This document shows, piece by piece, positions 33,537 to 42,178 of a stretch of 64,000 nucleotides of DNA. The first letter of the stretch is position 1, and each line of letters begins with the position of its first letter. The notes beneath the pieces are model-generated. The model made no database searches and had not been told where the DNA came from. It saw nothing but the letters and a program-made list of their open reading frames with translations. A program made the translations under genes and the position numbers. Source of the stretch: an uncultured Bacteroidales bacterium (lineage in GTDB: Bacteria; Bacteroidota; Bacteroidia; Bacteroidales; UBA932); contig CAKVAS010000005.1 of NCBI GenBank assembly GCA_934725015.1, positions 62,001 to 126,000 on the forward strand, read 5' to 3'.

Positions 33537-34460
33537 TCATTTCTCAGGGGCAGAGGCGGCAATAACCTTTTCCCAATGCTCAATCTGCTGCACACGTCCC
33601 ATCGCACGCAGCTGCTCACGGAGCGAATGCCAGCTGCCGAGGTCGCTCCAGCCGAGTTCCTCCGCGATGACGTAGATGTTCGGGGACTTTTCCATCACGG
33701 CATAGTCAATCGAAATCTTGTCGCAGGTCGGGAACAGTTCGGCAAGCGCCGCTGACTCCCGAGGCGAATAGAAGTACGGTTCGAGGCGATCCATCACAGA
33801 CATAATCTGAGGGGCGTAGGCGCGGAGCTCATTGTTTATCGTCCGGACATTCCATACAAAGATTCCGGCATTCCACACGAAATCACCGGACGCGAGATAT
33901 TTTTGCGCAGTGGCAAGATCCGGCTTTTCCTTAAACTGAAGAACCTTAAGCAGAGATCCGTGGACAAAGCCGGGCACATTGATGTAGCCGTAGCCGGTGT
34001 CAGGTCTTGTAGGGACAATGCCAACCGTGACAATGGACCGGGAATCCGCGGCGAACGCGAGCGCCTTTTCTATGACCTCCGAAAAACGGACCGTTTCCGT
34101 TACGAGAGCATCGGCAGGAGTCACGACAACATTCGCGTCAGGGTAATGCGCGGCAATCTTCCGACAGGCATACGCGATGCACGGAGCCGTGTTTCGCGCC
34201 ACCGGCTCAAGGAGGATGTGTTCAGAGGGGACTTCCGGCAGCTGCTCCCTGACGATGTCCGAGTATTCCGCGGAAGTCACCACCCAAAAGTTCTCAATCA
34301 GGGCTGAGGGCAGGAAACGCTCCACCGTCATCTGTATCAACGACTTCCCCACTCCGAGGACATCAATGAACTGCTTCGGTCGCTCAGGGGTACTGATTGG
34401 CCACAGACGGCTGCCCACGCCACCGGCCATAATCACAATATGAGTATTCTTGTCTTTCAT
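33537..34460 (-). CDS. Mannose-1-phosphate guanylyltransferase (short form)
   Basis: Makes GDP-mannose from GTP and mannose 1-phosphate for glycan synthesis. The nucleotidyltransferase core is complete: AGGVGSRLWPIS and PKQF (about 12-30), the VARNTAPCIAYA block (about 86), TPADALV, GYGYI, LQFKEKP, WNAGIFVWN and a terminal DLGSWHSL. At 307 residues it stops shortly after that motif. Single-domain Bacteroidota homologues usually run to about 350-360 with a further beta-rich segment, so the C-terminus appears cut short, with no remnant visible downstream. It is the last gene of the rnz-glucosaminidase-mltG unit, 22 bp after mltG. Confidence 0.87.
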   Translation of the reverse strand: MKDKNTHIVIMAGGVGSRLWPISTPERPKQFIDVLGVGKSLIQMTVERFLPSALIENFWVVTSAEYSDIVREQLPEVPSEHILLEPVARNTAPCIAYACRKIAAHYPDANVVVTPADALVTETVRFSEVIEKALAFAADSRSIVTVGIVPTRPDTGYGYINVPGFVHGSLLKVLQFKEKPDLATAQKYLASGDFVWNAGIFVWNVRTINNELRAYAPQIMSVMDRLEPYFYSPRESAALAELFPTCDKISIDYAVMEKSPNIYVIAEELGWSDLGSWHSLREQLRAMGRVQQIEHWEKVIAASAPEK

Positions 34461-34482
34461 TATGAGTCAATTCTGAAATGCA

Positions 34483-35535
34483 TTATTTCGATTCTGCCGC
34501 CCTGGCCTTCATCCGTGCCGTCAGCGCCCGCTGGAATTCCTTGGCGTTCCGCTGATGCTCCGCATACGTGACGGCAAAGCGATGGGTCCCGTCAAAGGCG
34601 GGACTGGCGCAGAAAAAGATATAGTCGTGAGTGTCGGGATGAAGAACGGCCTCAAGGCAGGCCTTCGACGGGACATTGATAGGCGCCGGCGGAAGCCCGG
34701 CATACTTGTAGGTATTGTACGGGGAGTCAATCTGAAGATGCTTTCTGAGCACCCTGTCAAGCGTGTAGTCGTAGCAGAAACAGATTGTCGGATCCGCCTG
34801 AAGCTTCATCCCCTTGTGCAGACGGTTAAGATACACTCCGGCAATCAGCGGGAACTCAAACTCCTTCAGCGTCTCGCCGCTTACGATAGAAGCCACCACA
34901 GACGCCTCCATCGGAGTAAGTCCCTGGGCTTTCGCCAGCCGCACACGCTCCGGAGTCCAGAACTCGTCATATTCCTTCTTGAACCGGTCAAAGATTTCCC
35001 TGACGCTCGCAGTCCAATACATCTGATAGCTGTCCGGAATTATGAGAGCGAACACATTCTCCGGCGTGAAGCCATATTCCGAAAGAAATATCTCGTCGTT
35101 AAGAGCCTCCATCACCGAGGTCGAATCGACCATCATCTGCGAGGCGATGCGCTGCGCGATGCGGCCTTTCTGTCTCAAGGTTCCGGAAAGAGTGAGACTG
35201 CACGGCTCCTGCCATCCGAACGCGAGCATACGCGCCACATACACGGGCGGATAGCTTTTCCTTATCGGATAACGCCCCGGTTTCATCTTCTCCTCGACGC
35301 CAATCCGTCGGAAAGTGCGTTCCAGACTGGAGCGGCTCTTTGCGCAGCCGTCCTCACAAAGCGCGTCAAGCACTCTGGAAGCCTCAGTGTCAGGATAGAC
35401 AAAGAGCACGAACTCCTTTTCAAAACCCGGCCGACGGTTGTCAATGTACCAGAGCGACGCGAACACGATTCCGATGACAAGGATAACGGCAGAAAGCGAC
35501 GCGAGGCAAATAAGGACAATATTCTTCTTTTTCAT
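34483..35535 (-). CDS. mltG: Endolytic transglycosylase MltG
   Basis: Inner-membrane lytic transglycosylase that cuts nascent glycan strands and sets their length. It has 350 residues: an N-terminal transmembrane helix (about 7-30), a LysM-like region, then the YceG core with IIPDSYQMYWTAS, SVVASIVSGETL, LNRLHKGMKLQADPTI, NTYKYAGLPPAPI and HPDTHDYIFF. The catalytic segment usually reads ASIVExET; here it is ASIVSGET, so one of the two acidic residues is absent and only the later Glu remains. The enzyme is likely active, but this is worth testing. It follows a glucosaminidase gene by 39 bp. Confidence 0.93.
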   Translation of the reverse strand: MKKKNIVLICLASLSAVILVIGIVFASLWYIDNRRPGFEKEFVLFVYPDTEASRVLDALCEDGCAKSRSSLERTFRRIGVEEKMKPGRYPIRKSYPPVYVARMLAFGWQEPCSLTLSGTLRQKGRIAQRIASQMMVDSTSVMEALNDEIFLSEYGFTPENVFALIIPDSYQMYWTASVREIFDRFKKEYDEFWTPERVRLAKAQGLTPMEASVVASIVSGETLKEFEFPLIAGVYLNRLHKGMKLQADPTICFCYDYTLDRVLRKHLQIDSPYNTYKYAGLPPAPINVPSKACLEAVLHPDTHDYIFFCASPAFDGTHRFAVTYAEHQRNAKEFQRALTARMKARAAESK

Positions 35536-35574
35536 ATATCCTGTTCGTAAATAAATTCCGAAATATACAAAAAT

Positions 35575-36612
35575 TTATTTTCTCAAAGTAATCAGATCCC
35601 CTTCGACAAGTTCCGAATCCGACTTCACCCCGTTCATTTTCATCAGTTTAGACAGTTTGACGGCATATCTCTGCGACACTGACCAAAGGTCATCATCCTT
35701 CTCCCACACATGCTTTTCCAGCCCCTTCGCCGCCATGGATTTCTTCTGCTGAAGATACACCACAGTTCCGGGAAGAAGTTCGCGCGAGGTCTTCAAATCA
35801 TTGAATTTCAGTATCTCGCGAAGAAAGAGATTGTAATCCTTCGCTATCGACGCATAAGTCTCCCCTTCGACGGAATAGACGAAAGGAACGCCGTTGAGCG
35901 AATACATCTCACGCGAAAGGTTGAAATGGAACTCCTCGCGCTGATGCTCATCCAGAGGCTTCGGAGTCTCGATTTTCGACGGAGACTCCGGACGGGACCG
36001 AGGCTTCTTTCCCGGCTTCGTCTTCACGAGCCTGTCCTTCCTGCCACCCTTGGAGAGCTTTGCCGAGGCGGATGAGTCGCCTTCCGAATAGGTTGAAGGC
36101 TTCGTGTCGAACTCATAGAGCTTATAGTCTTCGATGAGCTTGACAAGCTTCTTAGGATAGTTCGGGTCAGTCGCATAACCGGCTTTCCTGAGGCCGTATG
36201 CCCAGCCGCGGTAGTCCGTCGGATCGAGGTCGAAAAGGAACTTGTAGCGGTCCTTATAGCGCAGGAAATCCGAATGATCCCGGTAGGACTCCTCCGCCGA
36301 GCCGTATTTCCGGAAACACTCGTGCCTGCGGTCGTCGTCCTCATATATTCTCTTCCCTGCCCAATTATGGCACTTTATCCCGAAATGGTTGTTGCCCTCT
36401 ACGGCAAGCCTGGACTTCCCCGCCCCGGATTCGAGCAGTCCCTGGGCAAGGGTTATGCTGGCAGGAATGCCTGAACGGTACATTTCAGAAACTGCGGTCT
36501 TCGAGTATCTGCGTATATATTCCTCCTGCGTCGAACGGACATCAGAAAACATCGTCACAGAACAGAGAAGAAAGAGTATGAACGTCAAAAAAATATTATT
36601 TTTCATCTTCAT
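35575..36612 (-). CDS. Exported glucosaminidase (GH73-type) with LysM domains
   Basis: A peptidoglycan hydrolase acting in the periplasm; it would cleave GlcNAc-MurNAc bonds. It has 345 residues with a signal peptide (about 1-22). The FlgJ/GH73-like catalytic domain (about 30-165) has the catalytic Glu in TLAQGLLESGAGKS, plus NNHFGIKCH and YSSxxxSYRDHSDFL-like features. A basic Pro/Lys-rich linker (about 180-225) precedes two LysM-type repeats (about 245-290 and 300-345; SVEGETYASIAKDYNL and WEKDDDLWSVSQRYAV). Its ATG overlaps the rnz stop as ATGA, so it is translationally coupled. Confidence 0.9.
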   Translation of the reverse strand: MKMKNNIFLTFILFLLCSVTMFSDVRSTQEEYIRRYSKTAVSEMYRSGIPASITLAQGLLESGAGKSRLAVEGNNHFGIKCHNWAGKRIYEDDDRRHECFRKYGSAEESYRDHSDFLRYKDRYKFLFDLDPTDYRGWAYGLRKAGYATDPNYPKKLVKLIEDYKLYEFDTKPSTYSEGDSSASAKLSKGGRKDRLVKTKPGKKPRSRPESPSKIETPKPLDEHQREEFHFNLSREMYSLNGVPFVYSVEGETYASIAKDYNLFLREILKFNDLKTSRELLPGTVVYLQQKKSMAAKGLEKHVWEKDDDLWSVSQRYAVKLSKLMKMNGVKSDSELVEGDLITLRK

Positions 36613-37556
36613 TTTTTGAATGTTTCCAACGGGACATCGAACACATCGCCGTCATTTGCCGCAAAAGAATTCGGGAATATCGAACAGAGTTCCGCGAGCA
36701 GCGGGGCTGTATCACGATAGCGCGAGGAATAGTGCCCTGCAATAAGTCTGCCGACACCGGCTTCGAGGGCACAGCGGGCGGCCTGAACCGTAGTGGAATG
36801 ATAGCGTGCTGCCGCCTCCTTTTCCATATCGACCATATAGGTCGTCTCATGATAGAGAACATCCACTCCCCTGACCCATTCAGGCAGTTCCGGGAACGGG
36901 GCCGTGTCGCTGCAATAGGCGAACGACCTCGGACGGTATGGCAGGAAAGTCACGTCCGCGTTCGGAATCCGCAGCGCCGTAGCGCCGTCATCGCCCGGAC
37001 GCACGACATCTTCCCCGTTCTTGAGCGAGCAGATTTCGGCAATGCCGAGCCCGTATTCCTCAATCGCTGACCTGCACACATTCAGCTGCGGAGTCTTCTC
37101 ACGGAACAGATAGCCGTAAGTCTCGATGCGGTGGTTCAACGGGAAAGCCTCCACCGTCATGAACTTGTTTTCAAAAATCACCTCGGGAGCCTTCGTCTTG
37201 ACGGGCGTGAAATCTATGGATATGCCGAGCTGCTCCCCGAAATAGGAGAGAAAAAACTTCAGCACCGGGCCGAGCGAGTTCGGGCCGAATATGCGGACGC
37301 TTGCCCTGCGGGTCGCGAGCCCTACGGTGGAAAGCAGCCCGAAGAGGCCGAAGATGTGGTCGCCGTGGATGTGGGATATGAAAATCGCATCGACGCGCTC
37401 GAATGAAAGATGCTGACGGCAGAACTGGCGCTGTGCGCCTTCCCCGCAATCAATCAAAAACAAGCGCCCACGTACATCCAGTACCTGAGCGCTTGAATTC
37501 CTATTTGCCGAGGGCTTGGCCGAAGCCGTGCCCAGAACATTCAGCGTAAAGTTCAT
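36609..37556 (-). CDS. rnz: Ribonuclease Z
   Basis: Metallo-beta-lactamase-fold endonuclease that removes tRNA 3' trailers. This matters here because three of the five tRNAs end without CCA and one more is ambiguous only by a partial match. It has 315 residues: metal motif FISHIHGDHIFGL (about 61-73), later ligands in CSDTAPF and YHETTY, and the C-terminal AGHYSSRYRD (about 275). It is the first gene of a four-gene unit whose other members act on the cell envelope. The start is preceded directly by the R4 inverted-repeat element, and no TAnnTTTG is visible outside it. Confidence 0.95.
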   Translation of the reverse strand: MNFTLNVLGTASAKPSANRNSSAQVLDVRGRLFLIDCGEGAQRQFCRQHLSFERVDAIFISHIHGDHIFGLFGLLSTVGLATRRASVRIFGPNSLGPVLKFFLSYFGEQLGISIDFTPVKTKAPEVIFENKFMTVEAFPLNHRIETYGYLFREKTPQLNVCRSAIEEYGLGIAEICSLKNGEDVVRPGDDGATALRIPNADVTFLPYRPRSFAYCSDTAPFPELPEWVRGVDVLYHETTYMVDMEKEAAARYHSTTVQAARCALEAGVGRLIAGHYSSRYRDTAPLLAELCSIFPNSFAANDGDVFDVPLETFKK

Positions 37557-37570
37557 TCCGAAGAGGAATT

Positions 37571-37817
37571 AGAAACTGTTTGAATTTTTTGTTCAGTTAT
37601 TTTGAGATGTATTTTTGAGTCAGATTTTTCGCTTCGCGCCACTTTTCTGCGTTCGGCAAAACAAACAAGTTTGCTTTGCTCTCACTTAACGAAAAGGTTC
37701 TGTTTTGAGAGGAGTTTAGCGGTGCTAAATGACGAACAAAATGGGAAAATATGACCAAAAAGACGCCAAAAGAACGAACACATAAAAATAAATGTGAGAA
37801 AAATTAAAACAGTTTCT
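37571..37817. mobile_element. R4: 247-bp MITE-like element with 20-bp terminal inverted repeats
   Basis: The ends 37571-37590 (AGAAACTGTTTGAATTTTTT) and 37798-37817 are inverted copies with 18 of 20 positions complementary. The element fills almost the whole rnz-rpsA gap: its right end is one base from the rpsA stop and its left end 14 bp from the rnz start. It encodes no protein. A clear target-site duplication is not visible. The left 35 bp recur at 30523-30557. It contains the R5 hairpin repeat at 37637-37696. Confidence 0.6.
37637..37696. repeat. Dispersed hairpin repeat R5, copy 2 (inside R4)
   Basis: Aligns with 12971-13033 with a few gaps; shared blocks are CGCCACTTTTCT, CGTTCGGCA, CTTTGC and CTCACTTA, then CGAAAAG. 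The inner stem here is CAAAC/GTTTG and the outer stem CTTTTC/GAAAAG. Confidence 0.75.
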
Positions 37818-37818
37818 C

Positions 37819-39666
37819 TTACTCGCCTTTCTCGAACTTCTCCTTGAGGGCGGCAAGAGCGTCAATGTCACCGAGAGTGGTCTTCTCGACGTTTGAGTTA
37901 ATCTTCTTGACTGCCTTCTTGGTGTTGTCAGCCTCAGTGGCAACCCGCTCTGCCTTAGCCTCGGCGTAAGTCTTCACATGAGAAAGAACAACCCTCTTCA
38001 TGGAGCGCTTGAGTTCGACAACCTTGAACGGAAGAGTCTCGCCTACAGTCGGCATAGTGCCGTCTTCTTTGGCAAGCTCCCTGTTGAAGCAGATAGCCTC
38101 CACGGCCGGATCGAGGGCGATTACCGCGAACTTGTCCTTAAGTTCTGAAATCTTCGCCTCCACCACAGTGCCGACACTATATTTCTCCTCAATCTCGTCC
38201 CATGGGTTAGGAAGGAGCTGCTTGTGACCGAGGCTGAGTTTGTGGTTGTCCTCATCGAAGTCGAGGATGACAACGTCAATCTTGTCGCCCGGAGCGACGA
38301 GCTCTGAAGGATGCTTGATCTTGTTCCATGAAAGGTCGCTGATGTGAACGAGTCCCTCGATTCCCTCCTCAAGCTCGGCGAACACGCCGAAGTTGGTGAT
38401 GTTGCGCACGGTTGCAGTGTGCTTTGAACCGACAGGATATTTCTCGCGGATGTTCTTCCAAGGATTCTCGACGAGCTGCTTGAGACCGAGAGACATCTTC
38501 TTCTCCTCCCTGTCGAGAGTAAGAATCTGTGCCTCGACCTCGTCGCCTACCTTAAGGAAGTCCTGAGCCACGCGGAGCCTTGGAGACCATGACATCTCTG
38601 AAACGTGGATAAGTCCCTCTACGCCCGGCTCAATCTCGACGAATGCGCCGTAGTCAGCGATGAGAACGACCTTGCCCTTAACCTTGTCGCCGACCTTGAG
38701 GTTCGGATCAAGAGCCTCCCACGGATGCGGCTGGAGCTGCTTGAGACCGAGGGCGATTCTCTTCTTGTTCTCGTCGAAGTCAAGGATGACGACGTTAATC
38801 TTCTGGTCGAGTGAAACGACCTCCTCTGGGTGGTTGATCCTGCCCCATGAAAGGTCTGTGATGTGGATGAGACCGTCAACACCGCCGAGATCGACGAACA
38901 CACCGTAATTGGTGATGTTCTTGACAGTACCCTCAAGCACCTGACCCTTCTCGAGCTTGCTGATGATCTCGCTCTTCTGAGCCTCGATTTCAGCCTCGAT
39001 GAGCGCCTTGTGAGAAACGACGACGTTGCGGAATTCCTGATTGATCTTGACGATCTTGAAGTCCATCGTCGTGTCAACGAACTGGTCGTAGTCGCGGATA
39101 GGCTTGACGTCAATCTGTGAGCCCGGAAGGAATGCTTCGATTCCGAACACATCGACGATCATGCCGCCCTTCGTGCGGGTCTTGACATAACCCTTGACGA
39201 CCTCGTTGTTGTTGAATGCCTCGTTGACCATATCCCAAGAGCGCAGCTGGCGTGCCTTCTTGTGTGAAAGGACGAGCTGTCCCTTCTTGTCCTCGGTGTT
39301 CTCGACATAGACCTCCACCTTGTCGCCGACCTTGAGGTCAGGATTGTAGCGGAACTCGGGAGCCATGATGACGCCCTCGCTCTTGTAGCCGATGTTGACA
39401 ACGACCTCCCTCTTTCCGATCGCGGTCACGACGCCCTCAACGACCTCGCCCTCAACGACCTTTGAAAGGGTCTTCTCATACTCTGCGGCGTCCTCCTTGC
39501 GGTCGCCATAGACACCCTCATTCTCGAATGCGTCCCAGTCGAAGTCCTCAGGCTTCACTGAAGCATTGCTCACTGCGGGCTGCTTCTTGGTTTCTTCTGC
39601 CTCCACACGAGCCTCAGCGGCCTCAACTGCCGGTGACTCCTGCTCAGCAACCTTAATTTCTTCCAT
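37819..39666 (-). CDS. rpsA: 30S ribosomal protein S1
   Basis: mRNA-binding ribosomal protein of 615 residues with six S1 (OB-fold) repeats. The first two are divergent (VVEGVVTAIGKREVVVNIG at about 73, VVKGYVKTRTKGGMIVDVFG at about 157). Repeats 3-5 have the classic GLxHIxxLSW ending (about 245-285, 330-370 and 415-455). The sixth is degenerate (about 500-540). N-terminal (1-50) and C-terminal tails are acidic/basic and low complexity. In Bacteroidota, which rely little on Shine-Dalgarno pairing, S1 is thought to be important for start-site choice. The promoter at 39765-39797 gives a leader of about 92 nt. Confidence 0.95.
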   Translation of the reverse strand: MEEIKVAEQESPAVEAAEARVEAEETKKQPAVSNASVKPEDFDWDAFENEGVYGDRKEDAAEYEKTLSKVVEGEVVEGVVTAIGKREVVVNIGYKSEGVIMAPEFRYNPDLKVGDKVEVYVENTEDKKGQLVLSHKKARQLRSWDMVNEAFNNNEVVKGYVKTRTKGGMIVDVFGIEAFLPGSQIDVKPIRDYDQFVDTTMDFKIVKINQEFRNVVVSHKALIEAEIEAQKSEIISKLEKGQVLEGTVKNITNYGVFVDLGGVDGLIHITDLSWGRINHPEEVVSLDQKINVVILDFDENKKRIALGLKQLQPHPWEALDPNLKVGDKVKGKVVLIADYGAFVEIEPGVEGLIHVSEMSWSPRLRVAQDFLKVGDEVEAQILTLDREEKKMSLGLKQLVENPWKNIREKYPVGSKHTATVRNITNFGVFAELEEGIEGLVHISDLSWNKIKHPSELVAPGDKIDVVILDFDEDNHKLSLGHKQLLPNPWDEIEEKYSVGTVVEAKISELKDKFAVIALDPAVEAICFNRELAKEDGTMPTVGETLPFKVVELKRSMKRVVLSHVKTYAEAKAERVATEADNTKKAVKKINSNVEKTTLGDIDALAALKEKFEKGE

Positions 39667-39764
39667 AATTGTTTCTTGAACTAATTAGGGGTTTAACATT
39701 ATTACAATAACTTATGTCTCAAAGACTTGCAGCCAAGGCCGCGCCTCTTCTCGACAAAAAGTCT

Positions 39765-39797
39765 GCAAATATAGGCAAATTTATCGGATTGTCAAAC
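39765..39797 (-). promoter_or_regulatory. Promoter of rpsA
   Basis: On the minus strand TTTG (39794-39797), 21 bp, TATATTTG (39765-39772). Confidence 0.65.
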
Positions 39798-39864
39798 AGT
39801 TGCGTACACCTGAAATCCATAAAAAATATTTTCCGAAACATTCTTCCCGAAGAAATTTTGCCCG

Positions 39865-39872
39865 TATCTTTG
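39865..39872 (+). promoter_or_regulatory. -7 element TATCTTTG for dtd
   Basis: TATCTTTG on the plus strand predicts a start near 39879 and a leader of about 84 nt that contains the hairpin at 39893-39941. Confidence 0.5.
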
Positions 39873-39892
39873 CAAAACGAAAAAACGAAAGT

Positions 39893-39941
39893 CCATTTGT
39901 CCGGGACTTACAAAAGATTTTTGTTACCTTCGGACAAATGG
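39893..39941 (+). promoter_or_regulatory. Long hairpin in the dtd leader
   Basis: Outer arms CCATTTGTCCG/CGGACAAATGG (39893-39903 and 39931-39941) and inner arms ACAAAA/TTTTGT (39910-39915 and 39919-39924) form one two-part hairpin that ends 21 bp before the dtd start. No T tract follows it, so it is not a terminator. A leader control element or protein-binding site is possible. Confidence 0.6.
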
Positions 39942-39962
39942 TTCGGCAACAAAAAGTAAAAT

Positions 39963-40415
39963 ATGCGTTTGGTGATTCAAAGAGTGAAAAAAGCCTCGGT
40001 CAGCATCGGAGGGGAGGAAGTATCGGCCATCGGCAAGGGGCTGCTGGTGCTTGTGGGCGTGGAAAACGGCGACACTGAAGAAGACATGAGATGGCTTGCA
40101 GGGAAAACTGTCGGGCTCAGGATTTTCGACGACGAGGAAGGCGTCATGAACAGGAGCGTCCTGGACATCGGCGGCGACATCCTCGCCGTCTCGCAGTTCA
40201 CCCTCACGGCCTCGACAAGAAAGGGCAACCGACCGTCCTACATACGCGCCGCAGGCCACGACCTCGCAGTACCTCTCTACGAAAAATACTGCAAAGCCTT
40301 ATCAACCGCGCTCGGCAAGGAAGTCGGCCGCGGAGTCTTCGGCGCCGATATGCAGGTCTCCCTCATCAACGACGGCCCTGTCACCATCATCATCGACTCC
40401 CGCCTGAAGGAATAA
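39963..40415 (+). CDS. dtd: D-aminoacyl-tRNA deacylase
   Basis: Cleaves D-amino acids (and Gly from mischarged tRNA-Ala) off tRNA. It has 150 residues, the normal length. Both family signatures are intact: SQFTLTASTRKGNRPSY (about 78-94) and the cross-subunit Gly-cisPro motif in LINDGPVTIIID (about 134-145). It is transcribed alone from its own promoter. Confidence 0.97.
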   Translation: MRLVIQRVKKASVSIGGEEVSAIGKGLLVLVGVENGDTEEDMRWLAGKTVGLRIFDDEEGVMNRSVLDIGGDILAVSQFTLTASTRKGNRPSYIRAAGHDLAVPLYEKYCKALSTALGKEVGRGVFGADMQVSLINDGPVTIIIDSRLKE

Positions 40416-40418
40416 GAC

Positions 40419-40502
40419 TCAATCAATCAGAAAATGACCAATAAGGAGAGCCATCGCGCCTGTCACGACCATGACTAACCACGCCCGCCAGATTTTCTTC
40501 AT
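40419..40502 (-). CDS. Possible 27-residue membrane peptide
   Basis: Starting from ATG 40502, the peptide is a short basic N-terminus (MKKIWRAW) and one hydrophobic helix (LVMVVTGAMALLIGHFLI). The same frame stays open upstream to a TTG at 40613, but that codon lies inside a -7-like element (TAAATTTG, 40611-40618, minus strand). No homologue is recognised. It could be a small single-pass protein or chance. The rest of the gap to 40664 shows no other gene. Confidence 0.3.
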   Translation of the reverse strand: MKKIWRAWLVMVVTGAMALLIGHFLID

Positions 40503-40664
40503 GACAATGTCCAGGGCACTGATAACCCAGAAATCACGAGGCGCAATGGCTACCTCTTCCGTGACGGCGTAGTGCAAAGCTGTCGCAAATGTGTATCTTT
40601 TATTCGGATGCAAATTTAATTGCCGCTTGCCTCAAATTCCGACACAGGTGACAATAAATTGACA

Positions 40665-41165
40665 AAATAAATGGAGGCATTCCGTTCATAACGAAGACGG
40701 AAGGCCGATGCCGAAAAAGACCTTCCAGAGACACTGCCGTGAAATCGAGGCGCTGTTCGGAATAAGTATAGTCTGCGACAGGCACAATGGGTACCGCTAT
40801 TACATGGATGACAATGGAGAACTTGGAAGCGGAAGCCTAAGTTCATGGGTGCTTGACAGTTTCGCCGTAAGCGACATGCTCGTTGAAAGCCGCCGTCTGA
40901 GCGGCAGGATACTTTTCGAGCGCATTCCATCCGGACACCGGTTTCTTCCTGCCATCATCAGTTCAATGCGCTTCACTCGTCACAAAAGGAGATTGCCGCA
41001 ACCGCAGAGTTTTCCGATTTTGAGCTATATGTCCGTCCGACCTTCGACTTCCGTCAGGAACTCCTCTCCCACGGCGGAGACATCGAGATTCTCAGTCCGC
41101 AGTCACTTCGGAGAGTCATTTATGACGAGGCGAGTCGAATGACCCGGAGATATGCCGGAGAGTAA
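40665..41165 (+). pseudogene. Broken WYL-domain transcriptional regulator
   Basis: Two blocks in different frames belong to the Bacteroidales WYL regulator family. The first (about 40665-40970) reads through KTFQRHCREIEALFGISI and CDRHNGYRYYMDD to IPSGHRFLPAIISSM. The second (about 40985-41165) reads QKEIAATAEFSDFELYVRP, then TFDFRQELLSHGGDIEILSP and a normal end at TAA 41163-41165. The N-terminal helix-turn-helix start and most of the middle of the WYL domain are missing, and a frameshift separates the blocks. It lies tail to tail with the HipT-like gene, 8 bp from its stop. Confidence 0.8.
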
Positions 41166-41173
41166 AAGTCACC

Positions 41174-42178
41174 TCAGTCAGACTGCCTGTTGAAGCGAGT
41201 GAGACGGGTGTTCACGACACGGAGGTAGCTGCGCTTCATCTTGTCGGTGAGATAGGAATTGCCGATGAGCACGGATGAAAGCTGCGGAAGAATTGAAAAT
41301 GCATCGAGGATGGCTTTCATGCGTTTTTCTTTCAAACCGGCTATACGTCCGAGACGTTCAAAATCGTTTCGGCACGGATAGCCGGTTCTGTCATAAACAT
41401 CTGACTTTTCCATTGATGAAGAAAGGCCTCCGTTCAGTCCGAAATCATCTCCGTCAATGTGAATCGAGGTATTGAGAAGGTCGTATGCAGGAGCCAGTCT
41501 ATAATCATCTCCATACTTCATAATCGAGAAATTTTTCAGATGGGCATCGCCGTTGCCATAAATGTAATTGAAAACAAGCAAGCGAAAAAACTCTTCCATA
41601 GCGACAGGCCACGCAGGGATGTATTTCCGTATGGCAAGCGCAATGTCCTCATAGCTGCCGTCATATTTGTAATTCACGCCGCTTCCGATTTCGTCCTTCC
41701 CGTTCAATGAGGCAAAATCCTCCATCCCGTATCTGGAACCATCTTCTGCAATGTCAAAGCGTTTCGTGATGTAAATCGCTTCTCCCGACGGAGAGAAGCA
41801 CAGGCCGTTAGCAGCTGTCCTTATTCCATAGACCTGAGATGCAATCTGCATTGTAAGATTCTCGTTTGCAGGAATCTGCTTTCTTGTAGCTATCGTCTCA
41901 TCCCAAGGTGCAGGCTTAAGAATATATGTAGCCTTCTCGTTGTCCGCAGCGAGACGTATTTTCCCATTCTCAACAACGGCAGGAAATTTTTCCTGCGCGC
42001 CGGAGACAGAAATTCTGTTCACTGCACGAACGATGTCTTCCGTCATCCGGAATCCGTCAATCCCGAAATCAAGCAAAGGAGAGACGCGGGCTCCGCAAAA
42101 GAGATGCTTTATCGCCTTGGGGCTATAGGCTCCGTATCCGACGGCAAGAGTCGATGGGCAAACTTGGATATCAATCAT
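41174..42178 (-). CDS. HipA-family kinase toxin, HipT-like (no N-subdomain)
   Basis: A Ser/Thr kinase toxin; relatives phosphorylate aminoacyl-tRNA synthetases (GltX for HipA, TrpS for HipT). It has 334 residues. Kinase features are intact: flexible P-loop with the autophosphorylation serines RISVSGAQEKF (about 55-65), Lys in ITKRFD (about 140), catalytic loop YGNGDAHLKNFS (about 208-219) and metal motif APAYDLLNT (about 231). It lacks the usual N-terminal HipA subdomain, which is encoded by the preceding gene. Its ATG overlaps that gene's stop as ATGA. The split arrangement matches HipBST modules. Confidence 0.88.
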   Translation of the reverse strand: MIDIQVCPSTLAVGYGAYSPKAIKHLFCGARVSPLLDFGIDGFRMTEDIVRAVNRISVSGAQEKFPAVVENGKIRLAADNEKATYILKPAPWDETIATRKQIPANENLTMQIASQVYGIRTAANGLCFSPSGEAIYITKRFDIAEDGSRYGMEDFASLNGKDEIGSGVNYKYDGSYEDIALAIRKYIPAWPVAMEEFFRLLVFNYIYGNGDAHLKNFSIMKYGDDYRLAPAYDLLNTSIHIDGDDFGLNGGLSSSMEKSDVYDRTGYPCRNDFERLGRIAGLKEKRMKAILDAFSILPQLSSVLIGNSYLTDKMKRSYLRVVNTRLTRFNRQSD

